Assembly: GCF_040581485.1 (NCBI RefSeq)
Contig: NC_090134.1
Location: 10,540,001-10,604,000, forward strand
Direction: 5' to 3'
DNA length: 64,000 bases
Source: Linepithema humile
Taxonomy: Eukaryota > Arthropoda > Insecta > Hymenoptera > Formicidae
How positions within the stretch are numbered: the stretch's first letter is position 1; each line of letters begins with the position of its first letter. Both the position numbers and the translations under genes were made by a program. The notes under the pieces are model-generated. The model made no database searches and was not told the DNA's origin. It worked only from the letters and a program-made list of their open reading frames with translations. Shown piece after piece: positions 46,910 to 60,720 of this stretch.

Positions 46910-47542
46910 TGCTATGTATCTAAATGGTCGTTTACCTCCATATAGATAGGCAACTGATAAGACATAAATAGAGTTTCCAAATATAACTGTTTTTCCTCTA
47001 TTACTAGCTATCGCTAGTTGTCTGAATTTGTTTTCCGACACGACGATAAGTTAATCATTAGCTCATATATTTTGTGCAATATTTATGTTTTACTAGCAGG
47101 GAAAATCGATCGATATGGTTGTTATTATGTTTACGAAAAGTGACAATGTACATTTTTCATAATTCATAATAATTGCTTCTGAAGTGTAAGCTAATCATTT
47201 TTCTCACAACGCAGCGCAAGCAGATTTTTTTGTCACTTTAAACAATGTAAAACTTAAAGAAATAAAATTTTTTCAACAACGTTATTCTGCAAAATATCTG
47301 TAAAACACTGTAAAAATTGCAGCGTTTATTTATTTAAATGCAAATCTGTCCCCTGGCATGAAGTTCAATAGTCGCTGTTAATACGGACGTCGCAGTGATT
47401 GTTGTATTTGATGAGCATACATCGAAGGTGCATAAATCGTCTCCTCGAATTGCATAGTACGTGCTCATGGCGATGAACTCGACGAGACGGCGCGTCGATG
47501 GCAAAGATAGACAGACGCGAACTGGCAGGTACATGTACATAA

Positions 47543-47565
47543 GTATATAGTATAATACTATATAC
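47543..47565. repeat. Near-perfect 23-bp palindrome
   Basis: GTATATAGTAT is followed by its inverted copy, with a single unpaired central base. It is a short AT-rich hairpin or a target-site-like palindrome. Confidence 0.7.
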
Positions 47566-47616
47566 AGAGTGGTGGATTGAGAGGGCGGAGAGAGAGGAAC
47601 AACGAGATGACGAGAG

Positions 47617-47722
47617 AGGGTGAAAGAGAGGGAGAGGGGGGGAGAGAGAGAGAGAGAGAGAGGGGGGGAGGGGGAGAGAGAGAGAGGGGGGGCACAAGAG
47701 GGAGAGAGAAAGGGAGAGGATG
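47617..47722 (+). repeat. GA/G-run purine tract
   Basis: Purine-only sequence alternates (GA)n with G runs of 6-7. It is a triplex- and quadruplex-capable tract of about 100 bases. Confidence 0.85.
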
Positions 47723-50700
47723 CGCCTATTAATGACGCACATGCGTTAACACGGGCACGCGCGTTCACAATATTATTTATTATTTATGCTAAGTTATGCG
47801 GAGCCAGTCCATGGATACCATAGGTTGGCCAGCGGCCATAGTCTGCCGTACGTCTGTCGGTACCGTCATCGCTCGGCGTATTTATATCAATTACGTGTCG
47901 TTCCCGCGGCTCGGATTATTATGTAAATGGCCGCTCTGTCCCGTCGGATGTCAGCAATCGCGTTTGCGCACTTGGACGCCATCGAACGTGTTGTAAGCAA
48001 GCATCGTTGACGCGTGTTCGCCGTGTCGGATTTTGTCCAAGTATGAAGCAGCGATCGGAGATAATTCGCAACTGGCTGCAATCCTAAGCGCGTCGGTGCG
48101 CGATATCCGGATTAGTCACTTCGTTTCATTATGCATTGCAGCTGTTGAAAGAAGGGAGGTGAGAATTTCGCGAATTAATCGAACGTTAATGTTAGACGTG
48201 ATAGATTCCATTCATTCTATAGATGATGATTATTGTTCGTTGAATCGGCATATGCTTATCGAAAGATTAATATGGAGAAAATTCGGTGTGCGAGTTTTTG
48301 CGAAATTCGTCATCGCTAGGCGTTTAATGTGAGGTGGACAGGAATTTGTTGCCGCGCGATGGAAATCACTCGGCGTAACTTCGCTTCATAAATACTGCAA
48401 TGCTGCTAATATCGTTGCGAACTGTTACATATGTATTCGGATGTAATCTCGATTCCGCGCGCGGGCTAAAAACACCCCGGTGAGTGTAAATATTTATGCG
48501 GCCGCCGTTAAACACTTGGTTCGCGGCGGGACAAGCACGCAGCACTTTTTTTTCCTTTATCGGGAAAAAGATATCTCGCATCGGTGTACCGATAACAAGC
48601 TAAAAAGAAAAAAAAAAAAAGAAGAATAACACGCGTGTATTTTTCCTTCGTGCAAATGTGCTACCCTACAAACATGTAAAAGATATTTCATTTTCAGTGT
48701 CTAGTTACTCGTTGCAAATATCTGTAACAAAAAAATATGACATAAGTGCATGCATAAAATAAAAGGTATCCATATTATTTACATCGTTGCGATAGAGTGG
48801 ATTTGCATGCCTACGTATCGATTTCCCGCGAGCCAAGTCCGAAATGCGAGATCGGGGATGAGCGATCGGGCGAGCAGATATGAGTTTCGGAAGCCTATCG
48901 GTTGAACGACAAAGCGTAACGCGAACATCGGCAGGCGGCAGCGACTGGGCGGCCGGCTGGTCGGCCTCGGCTCCCGCGGCGCTTTTCGGTTTTGATAAAA
49001 CGCCTAAACATCAATCGGTCTCGAAAACTGCTCCGTAATTCGAGTTTAGCGAGCGACCGGGGAAAGTTTCGTCCGTGTCCGGCTTGACGCGAGCCCTTGG
49101 GGACGCCGGGGCAATAGATGACCGGTGCGGTTCGGATGGAGGTCGAGCGGGACGAGCGGGAAGAGATGTGACGGGGCGCGCGGAGGGTGAGTGTGGGAGG
49201 AGGGTGATGCATCCGCTGAATATGTATGAGGCTCGCGACACCCCGTAGCACACCGAGAGACGACCCGAACCACCACTATCTGTGGGTGATAGTGGGTATG
49301 CTGTATGTCTCGCAGGGGTCTGCGGGCGAACTGCGTGGTGGAGGAGCGCGGGCGGCGAGAGATGGCGGGCTCTGTGTCGGGGTTTCGGGGTGAGCGCGGG
49401 AAGACGGGTGGCGGGCCTAGGATGGGTGGTGGGTGCTGTGGCTGCGAGAGCTTATATCGCAAGAACCAACCCCAATGGAAACTCAAGCCTCGGAGGAGCC
49501 TCACCCATCATGCACACTCCCGTGCTTACCGGTCGCCCGCGCTCTCGATCTCTCCTCGTCGTCTCTCCTCGTCTTTCTTCCTCTACCGCCCCGTCTTCCT
49601 CTCGCTCTTTCTCGTCTCGCTCTTTTACCCCATCTCCTTCGTAACCTTCGTTCCCCGCCGTCCCGAACGGTTTCGTCGTCTCCTACACTCTATCCCGGGT
49701 AGCACTCAGCTCCAGAGGAACCGACGCGCTATCTTGGGAGACAAAGTTACGTCGTAATTCCTTCGCGAACAGATGCCGATGTGGTGCTAAGACGACGCTC
49801 TCACTCTCCTTCTCCTCCTCTCTGTGACTATTCACACCGGCAAACGCCGGATTTTGATTACTCGGAGCATTCTCAGCTACAAGGATAGTGCAAAGATCTT
49901 CAGATACGAAGAAAAATAAACTACGTCGAATAAGTTTTCAGCCTTTAATTGTAATTTAGCTAATATTTCAATGTGTTTTTTTTTTTGTACAGGTCTATTT
50001 GGCTCTCTGACGATCTGTCCGGAAACCTATCTTATGTGCAATCTCGAAAAATAGAATGTCATTCGATGAGGGGTTGATCCGCCGATGAGAATAGTATAAT
50101 ATATATAATCCACTAAATAGGGATGGCTGTGCGTGAGCGACGAATCCCGCAAGACAGCATGAGATATTGCCGGATTAGGGTGCATTATAGTTTTAAGCTC
50201 GTATCGTTAAAAGCCGCTGGTTCTCACATTCTACGGATAATTCATTTGACGTAAGCTCATATAAAAAGTTACCGTGTGCAATTAATATGCGAGATCGGAC
50301 GGTTAATATGCGATACAGCGTAACTGCAAGATCCATTAACAATAAATTTAAACTTGTGCTTGGCTCACTGCTATCATATATGCAGGTATTTTTACATATC
50401 CTTTTTTTCAGATTTATTTCTCATATGTTTGCGGTAAAAGACATAATTTTGCTATAAAAATATAATAATAAAATGATAAAAATAATAATAAAAATTGGAT
50501 TCGTCGAAACTTTAATAAGATGGATTTGGAGGCATGCTTCTTCACGATAATATTCTAGAGAGTAAGAAATACAGTCGTAACCCTTTTATTTTACGCGAAT
50601 CCGTGCGTGATAGCACGGCTCGTTGAGCGCCACTGTTTTTCTGAGGGTTGGAATTGTCGTTGCCGGGCGTGAGGAAGGGTTGATCTAGGCAGAAACGCCT

Positions 50701-51031
50701 AACGCTCTCTGTTGGGGAGGGGAGGAGGCGTGGAGTTATAGCGTGAAGAGCGAGAGTGACAAAGACGTTGTGGATGAAAACGAGACGGAGATCGCGCAAC
50801 CGTGGCGATAATAAACCAGACCGGCCGCGCAATAAAATATATCCGAAGCAGAGAGGCGACGACTCGTTTAGGCAAGAGGGGAAGCGCTTCATTACCGAGT
50901 CGAAGTTCATCGCTAACCCTTTAGGCCCGCGCTTCGTCGGCTTCGACATTGAGAGGGTGGTGCAGCCAGCGTAGTCGAAAAATCCTCGGATAATTAACCG
51001 TGCCGCGGGGATCTCGGTATGCGAACGTTCA
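47723..51031. other. No gene supported
   Basis: A plus-strand frame without an early ATG is open to 48332 through a good acceptor (TTCATTATGCATTGCAG|, about 48141). It reads like a possible terminal exon of 63 codons but lacks a poly(A) signal. The block at 48.8-49.9 kb is GC-rich and 49.9-50.5 kb is AT-rich. Confidence 0.4.
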
Positions 51032-51367
51032 ATGAACTTGAAATGCCGAACAACTTCTTTATTCTCACAAAGGTTCTATCACCCCTTTGCCGATTTCCTT
51101 CTTTCGTATTCATTATTGCCGAGTAAAATTTATCCCGGACAGACAGAACCCGTAAAAATAACAAATATAAATTTCACATATTTTACATTAATTGTTTTTA
51201 GTTTTATTTTACATTTCTTTATTTTACAAACTTCTTATAAATCATTAAGCCAGCGCAACGCTAATTATCATAAATCTTACATGATAATGCAAGTAACAAG
51301 AAGCAATGATAGATTACCGTTTATAAAGATCGCAAATCAATTAGAAGCGAGTGTGAGATGGAATTAA
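51032..51367 (+). other. Unrecognised 111-codon ORF
   Basis: An ATG opens 111 codons through an AT-rich block, with one hydrophobic segment (FTLIVFSFILHFFILQ) around residues 53-68. No splice, promoter or poly(A) evidence was found, and no family was recognised. It is probably a chance frame. Confidence 0.12.
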
Positions 51368-53817
51368 AATTCCGAAGTACAGTAAATTTTAATCGGAAAG
51401 CAAAGGCGGTAGTTTGCGATAAATCATCGCACAAGTGGCAAAGCGGTAACTCATGTTGAGGAGAATAAAAACGGGGGAAAAGACTGAAAAAGAGAGGTAA
51501 GGTTTCGTTTGAGCGACAAACACTCTCGGCAACGAGAGCGGTAACAAAAATCCAGTGCGGAGAGAGTCCTCCGCGAACTACGGGAAGAAAAATATAACGA
51601 CTCGCAGAAGGAGGAATAACGCGCGAGTTTACTACGTTCTAAAACTCCCATAAACCGCCGTACATCAAACTTTTCAATTTTATGTTTCAGCATTTCGTTC
51701 CTTCCTCGTTTCGCCACTTAGGGTCGTCCGTGGCACTGTCGTTATCGAGAGGAAAACGGTACCGCGACGATCTCTCACAGGAAAAGAAGTGAAAAGCGCA
51801 CGATCTTACAAAACGACAAGCAGCCGAAGGAAACGAAATTGATGCGCGATGCAGAAAAGAAACAAGGACTCGGTAAATTATTATTCTCGTGTCTTTCTCA
51901 GTTTCCTTTGGTTATAAAGATCCTCGCGCGACGTTGAAGGAAGTGAAATTTCGAATTGATCCGCAAATGGCTGTTTACTCGACGGGCGAGTGTCAGCGAG
52001 CTGGTATATGCTATGTTTCCATTAGATGCTATCGCTACTTTTCAAGAAACACGATTAAATCGCTCTGGAAATTGGACGCCCGTTCGCGTTCACACGTTTC
52101 ACTGCCGAAGAATATTGTGCGAGTGTCAATGACGATCATCATCATCGGACGCGTTGGTGACATCTCCGGGGCGTTGCGTCACGGTGCGAAAGATAAGAAT
52201 CTAAATAGAGATCAGCGATCCTTTGAGTATATAATTTGGTTTCCGATGCGGGGACAGCTGTCACACGATCGGATGTTTGGACGTGAAAAAGGTGGCGGGG
52301 TGATGACGATCGTCAACGGCGGATGATGACGTTCCTGTACTTTGATCGTAGATTATGTTACTTATGTCAACGGACAGGGGTGTCAAAGCGAGAAAAAAAG
52401 TTTGTTAGGTTTAGGTCGCAAAATTGCATCAGGATATTTCCACTGCACAGCGACACGATTTGTCATCACTCATTTTGAGTAACCAATACCGAAAAAGAAA
52501 AAAATGCAAATTATTATACTTAAATATGTAACGTGTGTATCCAAATTATGTATCGAGGTAGAATTTCGTAATTGAAGAAAGAATTTTTTATATTAACTAT
52601 GTAATTAATTGATTATTATGAAGATGAATGAATATAAATATTTTAATTATACATGATTGTGTGATTTTTCTCGGTCATTTAGAGCCGCTGATCGTTCTTT
52701 AGAGCTTACGCAGTTACAGTAAGTACCTGTCGAATATTTGATGTGCTTAAGCAAATAGCACCCACTACACTTTCGGTACAACGAAGCGTTACGATGGGAC
52801 AACGATACGACGGGAGGTGAGGGGTTCCGCGGGAGTGAAAAGCGGCAAAGGGCCAGAAGGCCGTGTGATGTATTTGTAAAAAGGTGTCGGGTTGGAACTA
52901 AGGAGACTCGCTCCAGCGGATGCCCCGGGGGAGCATAACCGGCGGCGGCGGCGGTGGCGGCAGAGAGGTAACAGATAAAAGAGAATCGTATAAAATGGGG
53001 TGCGCCACGAGAGAGATCAGGGGGGAGGGTACAACGCTCGTACGAGGGACGGAGGTGTCTGTAGATGCCCGCCGATGCCCGTGGGGCACCCCAATGGTGC
53101 GGGAACCCGGGGGACAAACGCCAACGCCATTTTGCAGCTCTCGAGGTTGCAACCGGGCGACGAAAAAAGTGAGAGGGGAGCGGAGGCGGAAGGAGAGGAG
53201 CCCGAGAGGGTCTCGGCCTGATCTGTCAAATTTCATTTCACGCTTCTGAGAGCGGGCGCGACCAGCACGATGGAGCCAGATACGGATCTGCCGACACCTA
53301 CCGGCGCCCCTCTAATCCGCCATTCTCCGGTATCGAGCAGTCGTATGCTTAATCGAGATATCACTCTTAAAAGGGAACGTAAGTTGCAGAGTGTGAAACA
53401 TTGGAGTGCGAAAACATCCGCGTATAAAAACGACGGTAATTATCGAACGTTAAAATTCGAAACGTTGATTATTTCAAGTGCGAAATGTGACGAGCGAAAT
53501 ACATTTTGTAAGTTGTCTTTACCGAAAATAGAATTTGTTGCTATTTTTACCGACATTTCATTGGAATAGCGAAACACAAGAGAGATTCGGTCGCGACACA
53601 TAAACGAGCACGTCTCTAGATGCCTGTCCGAAATATTAAACAGAGACAAAAGTGCGGTGCGCGAGTAGTCCAGGTTGAGTCGAACCTGTCTATCGATCGT
53701 CGAGGACCTTGATGCGTCGTATCGTTCTGGTGTTCGTACGGTCGGTCGGTCGGTCGGTCTCATGCTGGAAGCTTTGTCACTCGGAGCACGTACTCAGGGC
53801 AAAGACCGACGCCGCAA
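51368..53817. other. No gene supported
   Basis: A 145-codon plus-strand frame (51889-52326) without low complexity was noted but has no recognisable domain or splice context. The block at 52660-53280 is GC-rich with frames open on both strands. Confidence 0.4.
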
Positions 53818-53884
53818 GCTCTCTCTCCCCGCGCCTCTGTTTCTCTTTCTCTCTCGTTCTCCCTCTCTCTCTCTCCCTCCCTTT
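53818..53884 (+). repeat. CT-rich pyrimidine tract
   Basis: CTCTCTC runs with CCCG and TTTC interruptions. Open frames across it read as Ser/Leu/Pro and are artefacts. Confidence 0.8.
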
Positions 53885-56150
53885 CTCCTGTCCGGCCGAC
53901 GATCTCATTCGCTCTCGCTCGCTCCTCTTATCACCCTACCTTTCTACAACGCGCCATTGTGTTCCGCCACAGCGAAACCCTGTATATTCCTTGACGCTAT
54001 GGATTTTCCGAAAGCGTTTCGCTGCCTCGCCCCGTTCCCGGCGTGCCTCTGTCAAACTTTCCGCGATAAGCCGAAAGCTGAACTTCCCTTCCACCAAAAT
54101 AACATCGAAAGTATCACCGACCGAACTTCTCCGGCGAACTATGAGTTTCTGGGTCGGATAAAAGATAAAATCCAGATAAAATTTATTTTTTTACCGATAT
54201 ATACAACACACCGATTGTTTTACACTCGCATCCTTCGCGTCAAAGTTACTTCGCAATCCGCATCCTCATCGAGAACAATGAAAATTCCTCGTTCCTTATG
54301 TGACGTATCATTGTCACTTGTAAGAACAGAGGCGCGAGAACCAAAACGAGCGAGCCGACGGACAGACAGACGATTCAATTCGGTTATGCGGATGGAAGCC
54401 GATTGTATGAGTCAGACAACGCTGAATCCACGGAATGCTAAACAATGTCTAAAGTGTCGACGATGAAAACTGCATCATCATTCCATGACTAACAGCATTT
54501 ATCTATCACATGTGTCTGTAATAATGTTAAGTTATCTTTGACATCGTAAAATTCGGCCGCTGGTTTTGATATGATAGTAATTAATAGGTTTTTGTATGGT
54601 TGAAATCTGCATTTTAATAGAAAGTATTCAATTTTTCCAAACTACTTTATGGCAAAATTAATTTAAACTATTTTGTAACAAAATGTAATATAGTAGAATA
54701 AAAAAATAGTGTGTAATATATTCACAAGAATTTAAATTTCTTCGACTTTTAGTCGCGCAGCGTTTAATGAGAATAACATGATATACATTTCGCGTGGCTT
54801 TGGAAATTTCTCACGCTGCGCCTTGTATGTAGAATTCATTGTCGATAACCGTGGCGTGCCGGCAGGAAATAATAAAGCGATATCCGGAATGGAGGAAATA
54901 TTACCGGCATATTAGCGAGACCCCGCGGGTGGTCGATGATGGAGGAGAGCGAGGAATGAGACAACAGAGAAAGAACGGTGCCCATAACCGTACACCATAC
55001 GTCGCCACGCGGGTTACTAGTAGGAGCCTAACTGGAGGTCCCTGTTGGGCAATAACGCCCTCCTTCGTAACATAGTGGCACAATAATGTAGGTTCTTTAT
55101 GCGAGTACAGGGCAAATAGATCACATTGCTGACTAATAAGCCCGTTGGTGTGACCGCGCTCCCTTCCTTCGTCTTTCTCTCACTCCCTTTTTATTTCTCT
55201 CCTCTCCCTTCTCGGGCGAATAGTTTCCCGCTTTTTCCCCGTTTTCTTCCAAAAATTTTGCCGTCTATCAATTGTGTTAGGCATAAGCGTCTCCGGGGGT
55301 GTCCATCATTGTGATGTTAATGCACTCGGCAATCGATCTGCTTCATTATGTCACGAAACCCTCGAGAAACCTCGCAGTTACACGGGATCCACTGAATTTC
55401 TGATCCAGGTTTTATGGGAAAAACGCGCGCAATGGACGCGGTGATCATTTTAGGATGCGAGTGTTAAAGGTCGTGTCAAGACCTTCGAGGTTCGTGGCGA
55501 TTTATCGAGACTGATTTGTCAGCGTTGGAATCTCGGATGATTTTTACGGCAAATTTTTATGTCTCAATAAAGCGTCAAAAATTCACAGTTTGCAACTTTT
55601 TAGTTTGATATTTTATGGTCCGGCAATTATTCGTCGAAGAGATCAATAATATCTTGCATCTTTGAGCGGAATATAGGTCGGCGAAGTCTGCGATTCAGAC
55701 ACGAGTGAGATAACATCTCGGATGGGGCCATTAACATTGGCTAAAGACGAGTCAGGAAGCTACAGGACTGCCAGCCTGTATTAAACTGCGGACTATCCGC
55801 GATGCCTTGAAACTCCGACCATCTCGATTACCCGTCTAATTATCTGCCGAGTCACGATAGGGCAACCCCCATTCTTCCGAAGATGGAATTACCGTTCCCA
55901 TCGTCCTTCGAGTCAGCAATGCCGACTGCTTACCCCTCTACCAAGGTCATTGTTACATCGTTACTACCCTTTAGTACGGTCCTCCAACCAATTTCGGTCC
56001 AGGATGATGGGCACGATTTCCGTTTCGCCGTCATGACCGACCGGGAACAGATTTGCGAGCGGATCGCTTTATGAACCGTGCGATCGTGGTCTGTCGATAT
56101 TAATAGATGCGCGTCGAACGTTGTGTATCCTCGAGCGATTTCGGTACTTT

Positions 56151-56153
<3 letters not shown>
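53885..56153. other. No gene supported
   Basis: A plus-strand frame from ATG 53762 is open for about 235 codons, but its first part is translated CT repeat and the rest has no domain. GC-rich and AT-rich blocks alternate to 56.1 kb. Confidence 0.4.

Positions 56154-56191
<38 letters not shown>
56154..56191 (+). repeat. (CT)n microsatellite
   Basis: About 17 perfect TC units. It lies only 0.4 kb upstream of the long (GA)n tract and in the opposite base orientation. Confidence 0.9.
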
Positions 56192-56195
<4 letters not shown>

Positions 56196-56576
56196 CTGCA
56201 ACAGTTGCACCGCGGACACGAGAAGTTAGACATTACGTAAGATATAGGTCGTCGTGATCGTCGAGTAAAAGCCAATGCGGTAAGCCGATAATACTCGAGC
56301 CGAGAGGGAGAGAGAGAGACTGCTCGATATTTGCGCGGCACGTCCGATGACAGTTAGTTAATATGCATAGTTAATTTCGTTTGTCTTCGGAGGCAGTCGT
56401 GCGAAAATACGCGCGGGTTTAGGGTGTGAGCGTTAGGTGCAGTAGGCGGTAGAGCTAAGCTTAGGCAGGCTGCAATCAATACTGTTTCGGCATTACGGTG
56501 GAAACACTCTCTCCGAAACAGCCTACGTTTCGCCTCGCGCGCTTGTGAAGAGGGAGGAAGAGCAATGAGAGGAGAG

Positions 56577-56992
<416 letters not shown>

Positions 56993-57308
56993 GGTTGGGG
57001 TGAGGGAGAGGGGACGGAGAGGGAGAGTGGAGCGAAGGGACATAATGTTTGTCAAAGAGAGATAGGAAGACGAAGGTTTCGAAGGATGAAGAAGGAAGCT
57101 GTGAGAAACAAGGAAGGCGAGGGAGAGGAGACTCCAACCATGTTTCGTGGTCCGCATACTGATAGGTCCAGTCATATATACGACGAGAGCGAGCGGGCGC
57201 GTTAGCAAAGCCCAAAACAGAGCTCTCGCCGTCTTTGGTGAACTCCAGGCTGGAAAATATCGGCAACATTGCCGCCGCTTCTCACGAATGCGTTTTGTCC
57301 TGCAAGGA

Positions 57309-57333
57309 AGAGAGAGGGGAGGGGGGGGGGAGG
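57309..57333 (+). repeat. G-run tract
   Basis: GAGAGAGGGGAGG is followed by a run of 10 or more G in a purine stretch. Confidence 0.75.
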
Positions 57334-60300
57334 AATAGGCTCCCTGCGAAATTCGGAAATCGAAGCACGCCGAGGACGATAAAGCGGAATCATTTGCGTC
57401 CGTGCAAGCGATTTTTTAACCGAGCTGCCCCGCGAATTTCCCGGCCGTTTAAACGCAAATAGCCTAGTAAACTCGCAGACTTCTTATGTTATCGCCTACT
57501 AAATGCTGTAAAGTAAACGTCCTTCGTAGCGCTGTTCTATTCGTGCACATCCAAGAAATTAAACTTGCGAATTTTCAAACACGCCGCCGGTCGCAACAAT
57601 TTCCTCTTAATAGAATGTGAAAACGCTCATATGTCATATTAGGCGAACGCTCGCTCGTATACAGTTCGACGCACGTTGACAATCATCGATGGCTCGTTTC
57701 GATGACACGTCGACTGCGTAACGAATCACACCGCGCTATCTGTTTTAACGTACCGCGTATCGCGAAAGCAACCAGACGTACAAATCGCAAGTAGATAGTT
57801 GACCAGGCGCCGCCTTTCATCGTGCTCCGAATTTTTTGGACCATTACTTTTTTCCAAGTGCCTTTCTGGACGTTTAGAAGAGAGAGAATGGCAGTTCATA
57901 TAAACGGGCACAGGTAGCCCGGAGCTATGGGGTCGAAAGAGGTGGAGGAGGGTCAGAGTCCCTCTCGCGCGAGCGCATAGTTCGTACAGCCGGTAAGTGG
58001 GTACCCACTTCTGAATTGGCTCCCCTCGTTCCACTCGTTGGATCATCGTCGTTCGCCGAAAATTCGATCATTATGATTGCTTATGATGTAAATGATGCCC
58101 CGCGGCAGCAATTGTTTCCACCAGAGCGAGCCCGTGGGGCTGCGGGTCCCGACACCATCGGCCCCGAAAAGCCGGACAAGGCCACGGGACGTCAAGAAGT
58201 ACACCATTGGCATTGGTATGGCGGCGAATCGAGTAATAGAATTGGACAGAATGTTCAGGCAGGTGCGACAAGATTGTCGCCGACTCGGTTTCACCGTCTT
58301 TGAACGCGTAAACAAATGTAGTTTTTAATTAAAAATGTCAATGTGTGAAACAACGTACCGATATTTTTATATTCTAACTTCTAAATAATTGTATTGGTTA
58401 TTTCATAAACTTTAAGGCTTTAAAAAATTTTTTTATTACCGATATATTCAATCGAGCGCAAAAAAGGGCGAGAGACTTTGCGTGTATGTAGAGTCACCAA
58501 ATAGTTTCCTTCATCGCGATGAAGGATTTGCTCGTGCACGACTTTCGAGGAGGCTAGAGACAGCCCCCTCAAAAGGGTCGAATCCCAGCTAATTTGCCCC
58601 CGGTTTCTTTACGACCGTAATTTTGAATTCCGGCAAAAAAGCGAACTATATTTAAGCGATCTCTTTAAATAGGCCGGGGGAATCGTTCCGCATCGACTCG
58701 ACGACCGAGTCGAACCGATCCAATCCCGCGTTCGCCCGTGTCCGCGGATCCACGTACGTAATATACACGTGGAACGGCGTCTTCTCTCAGCGTCTTCTAC
58801 ACGCGAATAACGCCTGTGCGTGTGTACTGGAGGTGGGGGGGATCTACCGCCCTGCCGCCTATTATAGTAATTTCACGGTACGATGTCTATTCCTGCGCGC
58901 TCCGGAGCAGCAGGACTAATTTCATTAGAGATAAAGATCATCATTATTTTGCGACCATCCCGAAAATTGCCGGCGTGCCTCTCCTTTCCGCGATTCGATT
59001 TTAGAGAACGCGGGCGTTTTAAAGTTCTACGCTCCCTCTCCATCTGGTGAGACGCCTTTCTGGAGTGTGTCGTTTACGCAATGGAACTGACGTGACTCAG
59101 CCAGAAATATCTTCTTCCACATTAAATATAATTTTCTTGCTGAAAGATAATCTAAATTTTTGATGACAATAAAAGAACAATGTCTACCGAAATGTCTATT
59201 TAACAGTGAGTAACGCTAACGCGACCAAGGAGGACGTCACGTTCGCGCGGGATTCGCCAATCGTCAAGCAACGAATCTCACATCCGGTTGGACGGACTGT
59301 CGCGGCCGTCGCGTACACGTCGTACGCGATCGCGCGATAAATAGACAGCAGATCCGGCGTCACGTAACTCACGTACGCGAGAGCGAGCTTGGCAGCTAGG
59401 TTTTTCTTCGACTGGCAGTCCGATGTCCGGCGCTCGTTGACTAATCGAAAAAATCTTTCGCGAAAGGCGAACACGCGCGAATATGACGATGAGACTCGTA
59501 GAAATGAGAGATGGTACACGGCAGAAAAGTAGGCGCACCGTGACTTCGTTCATGTGGCATTCTAACAGATTTTTATCCGTGCACTTTTCTCTCTTTTTTT
59601 CTCGCAGCAGGAAACACTGGAAAAATCAAACGCGTTTATGCGACAGCGCAGTGCCGGTAATTATGGATTTATTAAGCCACACTATGCGGATGTGCATTTT
59701 CGATTAAAATAGAATCAATCGTAATACATAGTTTCTACTTCTTGCTTTGAGATACGTTTACCAAAGTTTTATAAAGATAATAAATTATTATTAATTATAT
59801 TATTATATTATGTGAATTATATATATATTAATATAAATGGAAGATTTTTAATTATAAATTATGTAATGATATTTAATTACTGCATATACATTTATTATTT
59901 TTTTAGTTTGGTAGAGAAAAAAATTTAACAAAATTTGTAAAAAATGTATTATAATTTCAGTCTGGTATACTTTTTTATGTTAATTATTTATTGATAAAGT
60001 CGAAAAAACGTTTTAATTTTGTATAATTTGTTTGGTCCAAAAAAAAATAATTGTCGTGAGCAAATGAATTCAACGAATTTCTAAATTGTAGTATTTCACA
60101 AAACACGCTCGCTCTAATCAGCGCGAGATCGATTACTTGAACGATCAATAACGCTTGTGGAAACATTTGGGAAAACGGGCAATTGCCAGCATTGCGCAGT
60201 AGACCACATTCTTTGGCGGAAACGCAGCGGGCGGCGTGTAAACGTGATATTAAAGGCTTGCGTCAGGGAGAGACAAGTTACCGGTCAACAATCCGTTATT

Positions 60301-60720
60301 ATTTATTACCTATCACTCCGATCCCGCAACAACTATCTCGGTTACGACTAATTATTGCCGACTAATTGATCAAGTTCTCAGGCCCGAACGCCGCATTCTC
60401 GGCGATACCACGGGACGCGGTGATCGTTCGTTCCCGCTCTTTTTATTTCGCTGTACTGTGGCCTAGAAAAAACGCGCGAGTTCCCGCTTCGTTATCGGGA
60501 TTTCGCTTTGGGGGTTGTATCCGAAACGAGCTTAAATCGGTGATCGGAGAAAGGGTCGGCGTGGAACGACCCAACGAGACCTCGTTAGATTTATCGAGGT
60601 TCCTACGATTATCTGCCGTTAAACGTTTTATCATTCTCCCGGACATGCTCGATAGAGAAAGGAAGTTCCTTCACGCGCGGCGACGGATATCGATTTAAGA
60701 AGCCCTAGCGACAAGGGCCG
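57334..60720. other. No gene seen
   Basis: GC-rich blocks with short AT-rich spacers, and an AT-rich stretch at 59700-60100. A good donor (CAGCCG|GTAAGTGG) lies near 57990 without a coding frame. Confidence 0.45.

Noticed and set aside
48033..48332. Plus-strand frame with a good internal acceptor, possible terminal exon
   Set aside because: No ATG until late, no upstream exon and no poly(A) signal; frames of this length are expected by chance at this GC content.
51889..52326. 145-codon plus-strand frame
   Set aside because: No recognisable domain and no splice, promoter or poly(A) evidence.
53675..54466. 263-codon plus-strand frame
   Set aside because: It begins at TTG, its first third is translated CT repeat, and no domain or splice context is present.
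58560..58600. tRNA-like GGGTCGAATCCC
   Set aside because: The loop is one base short, the stem is only 3 bp, and no acceptor stem or A box is present.
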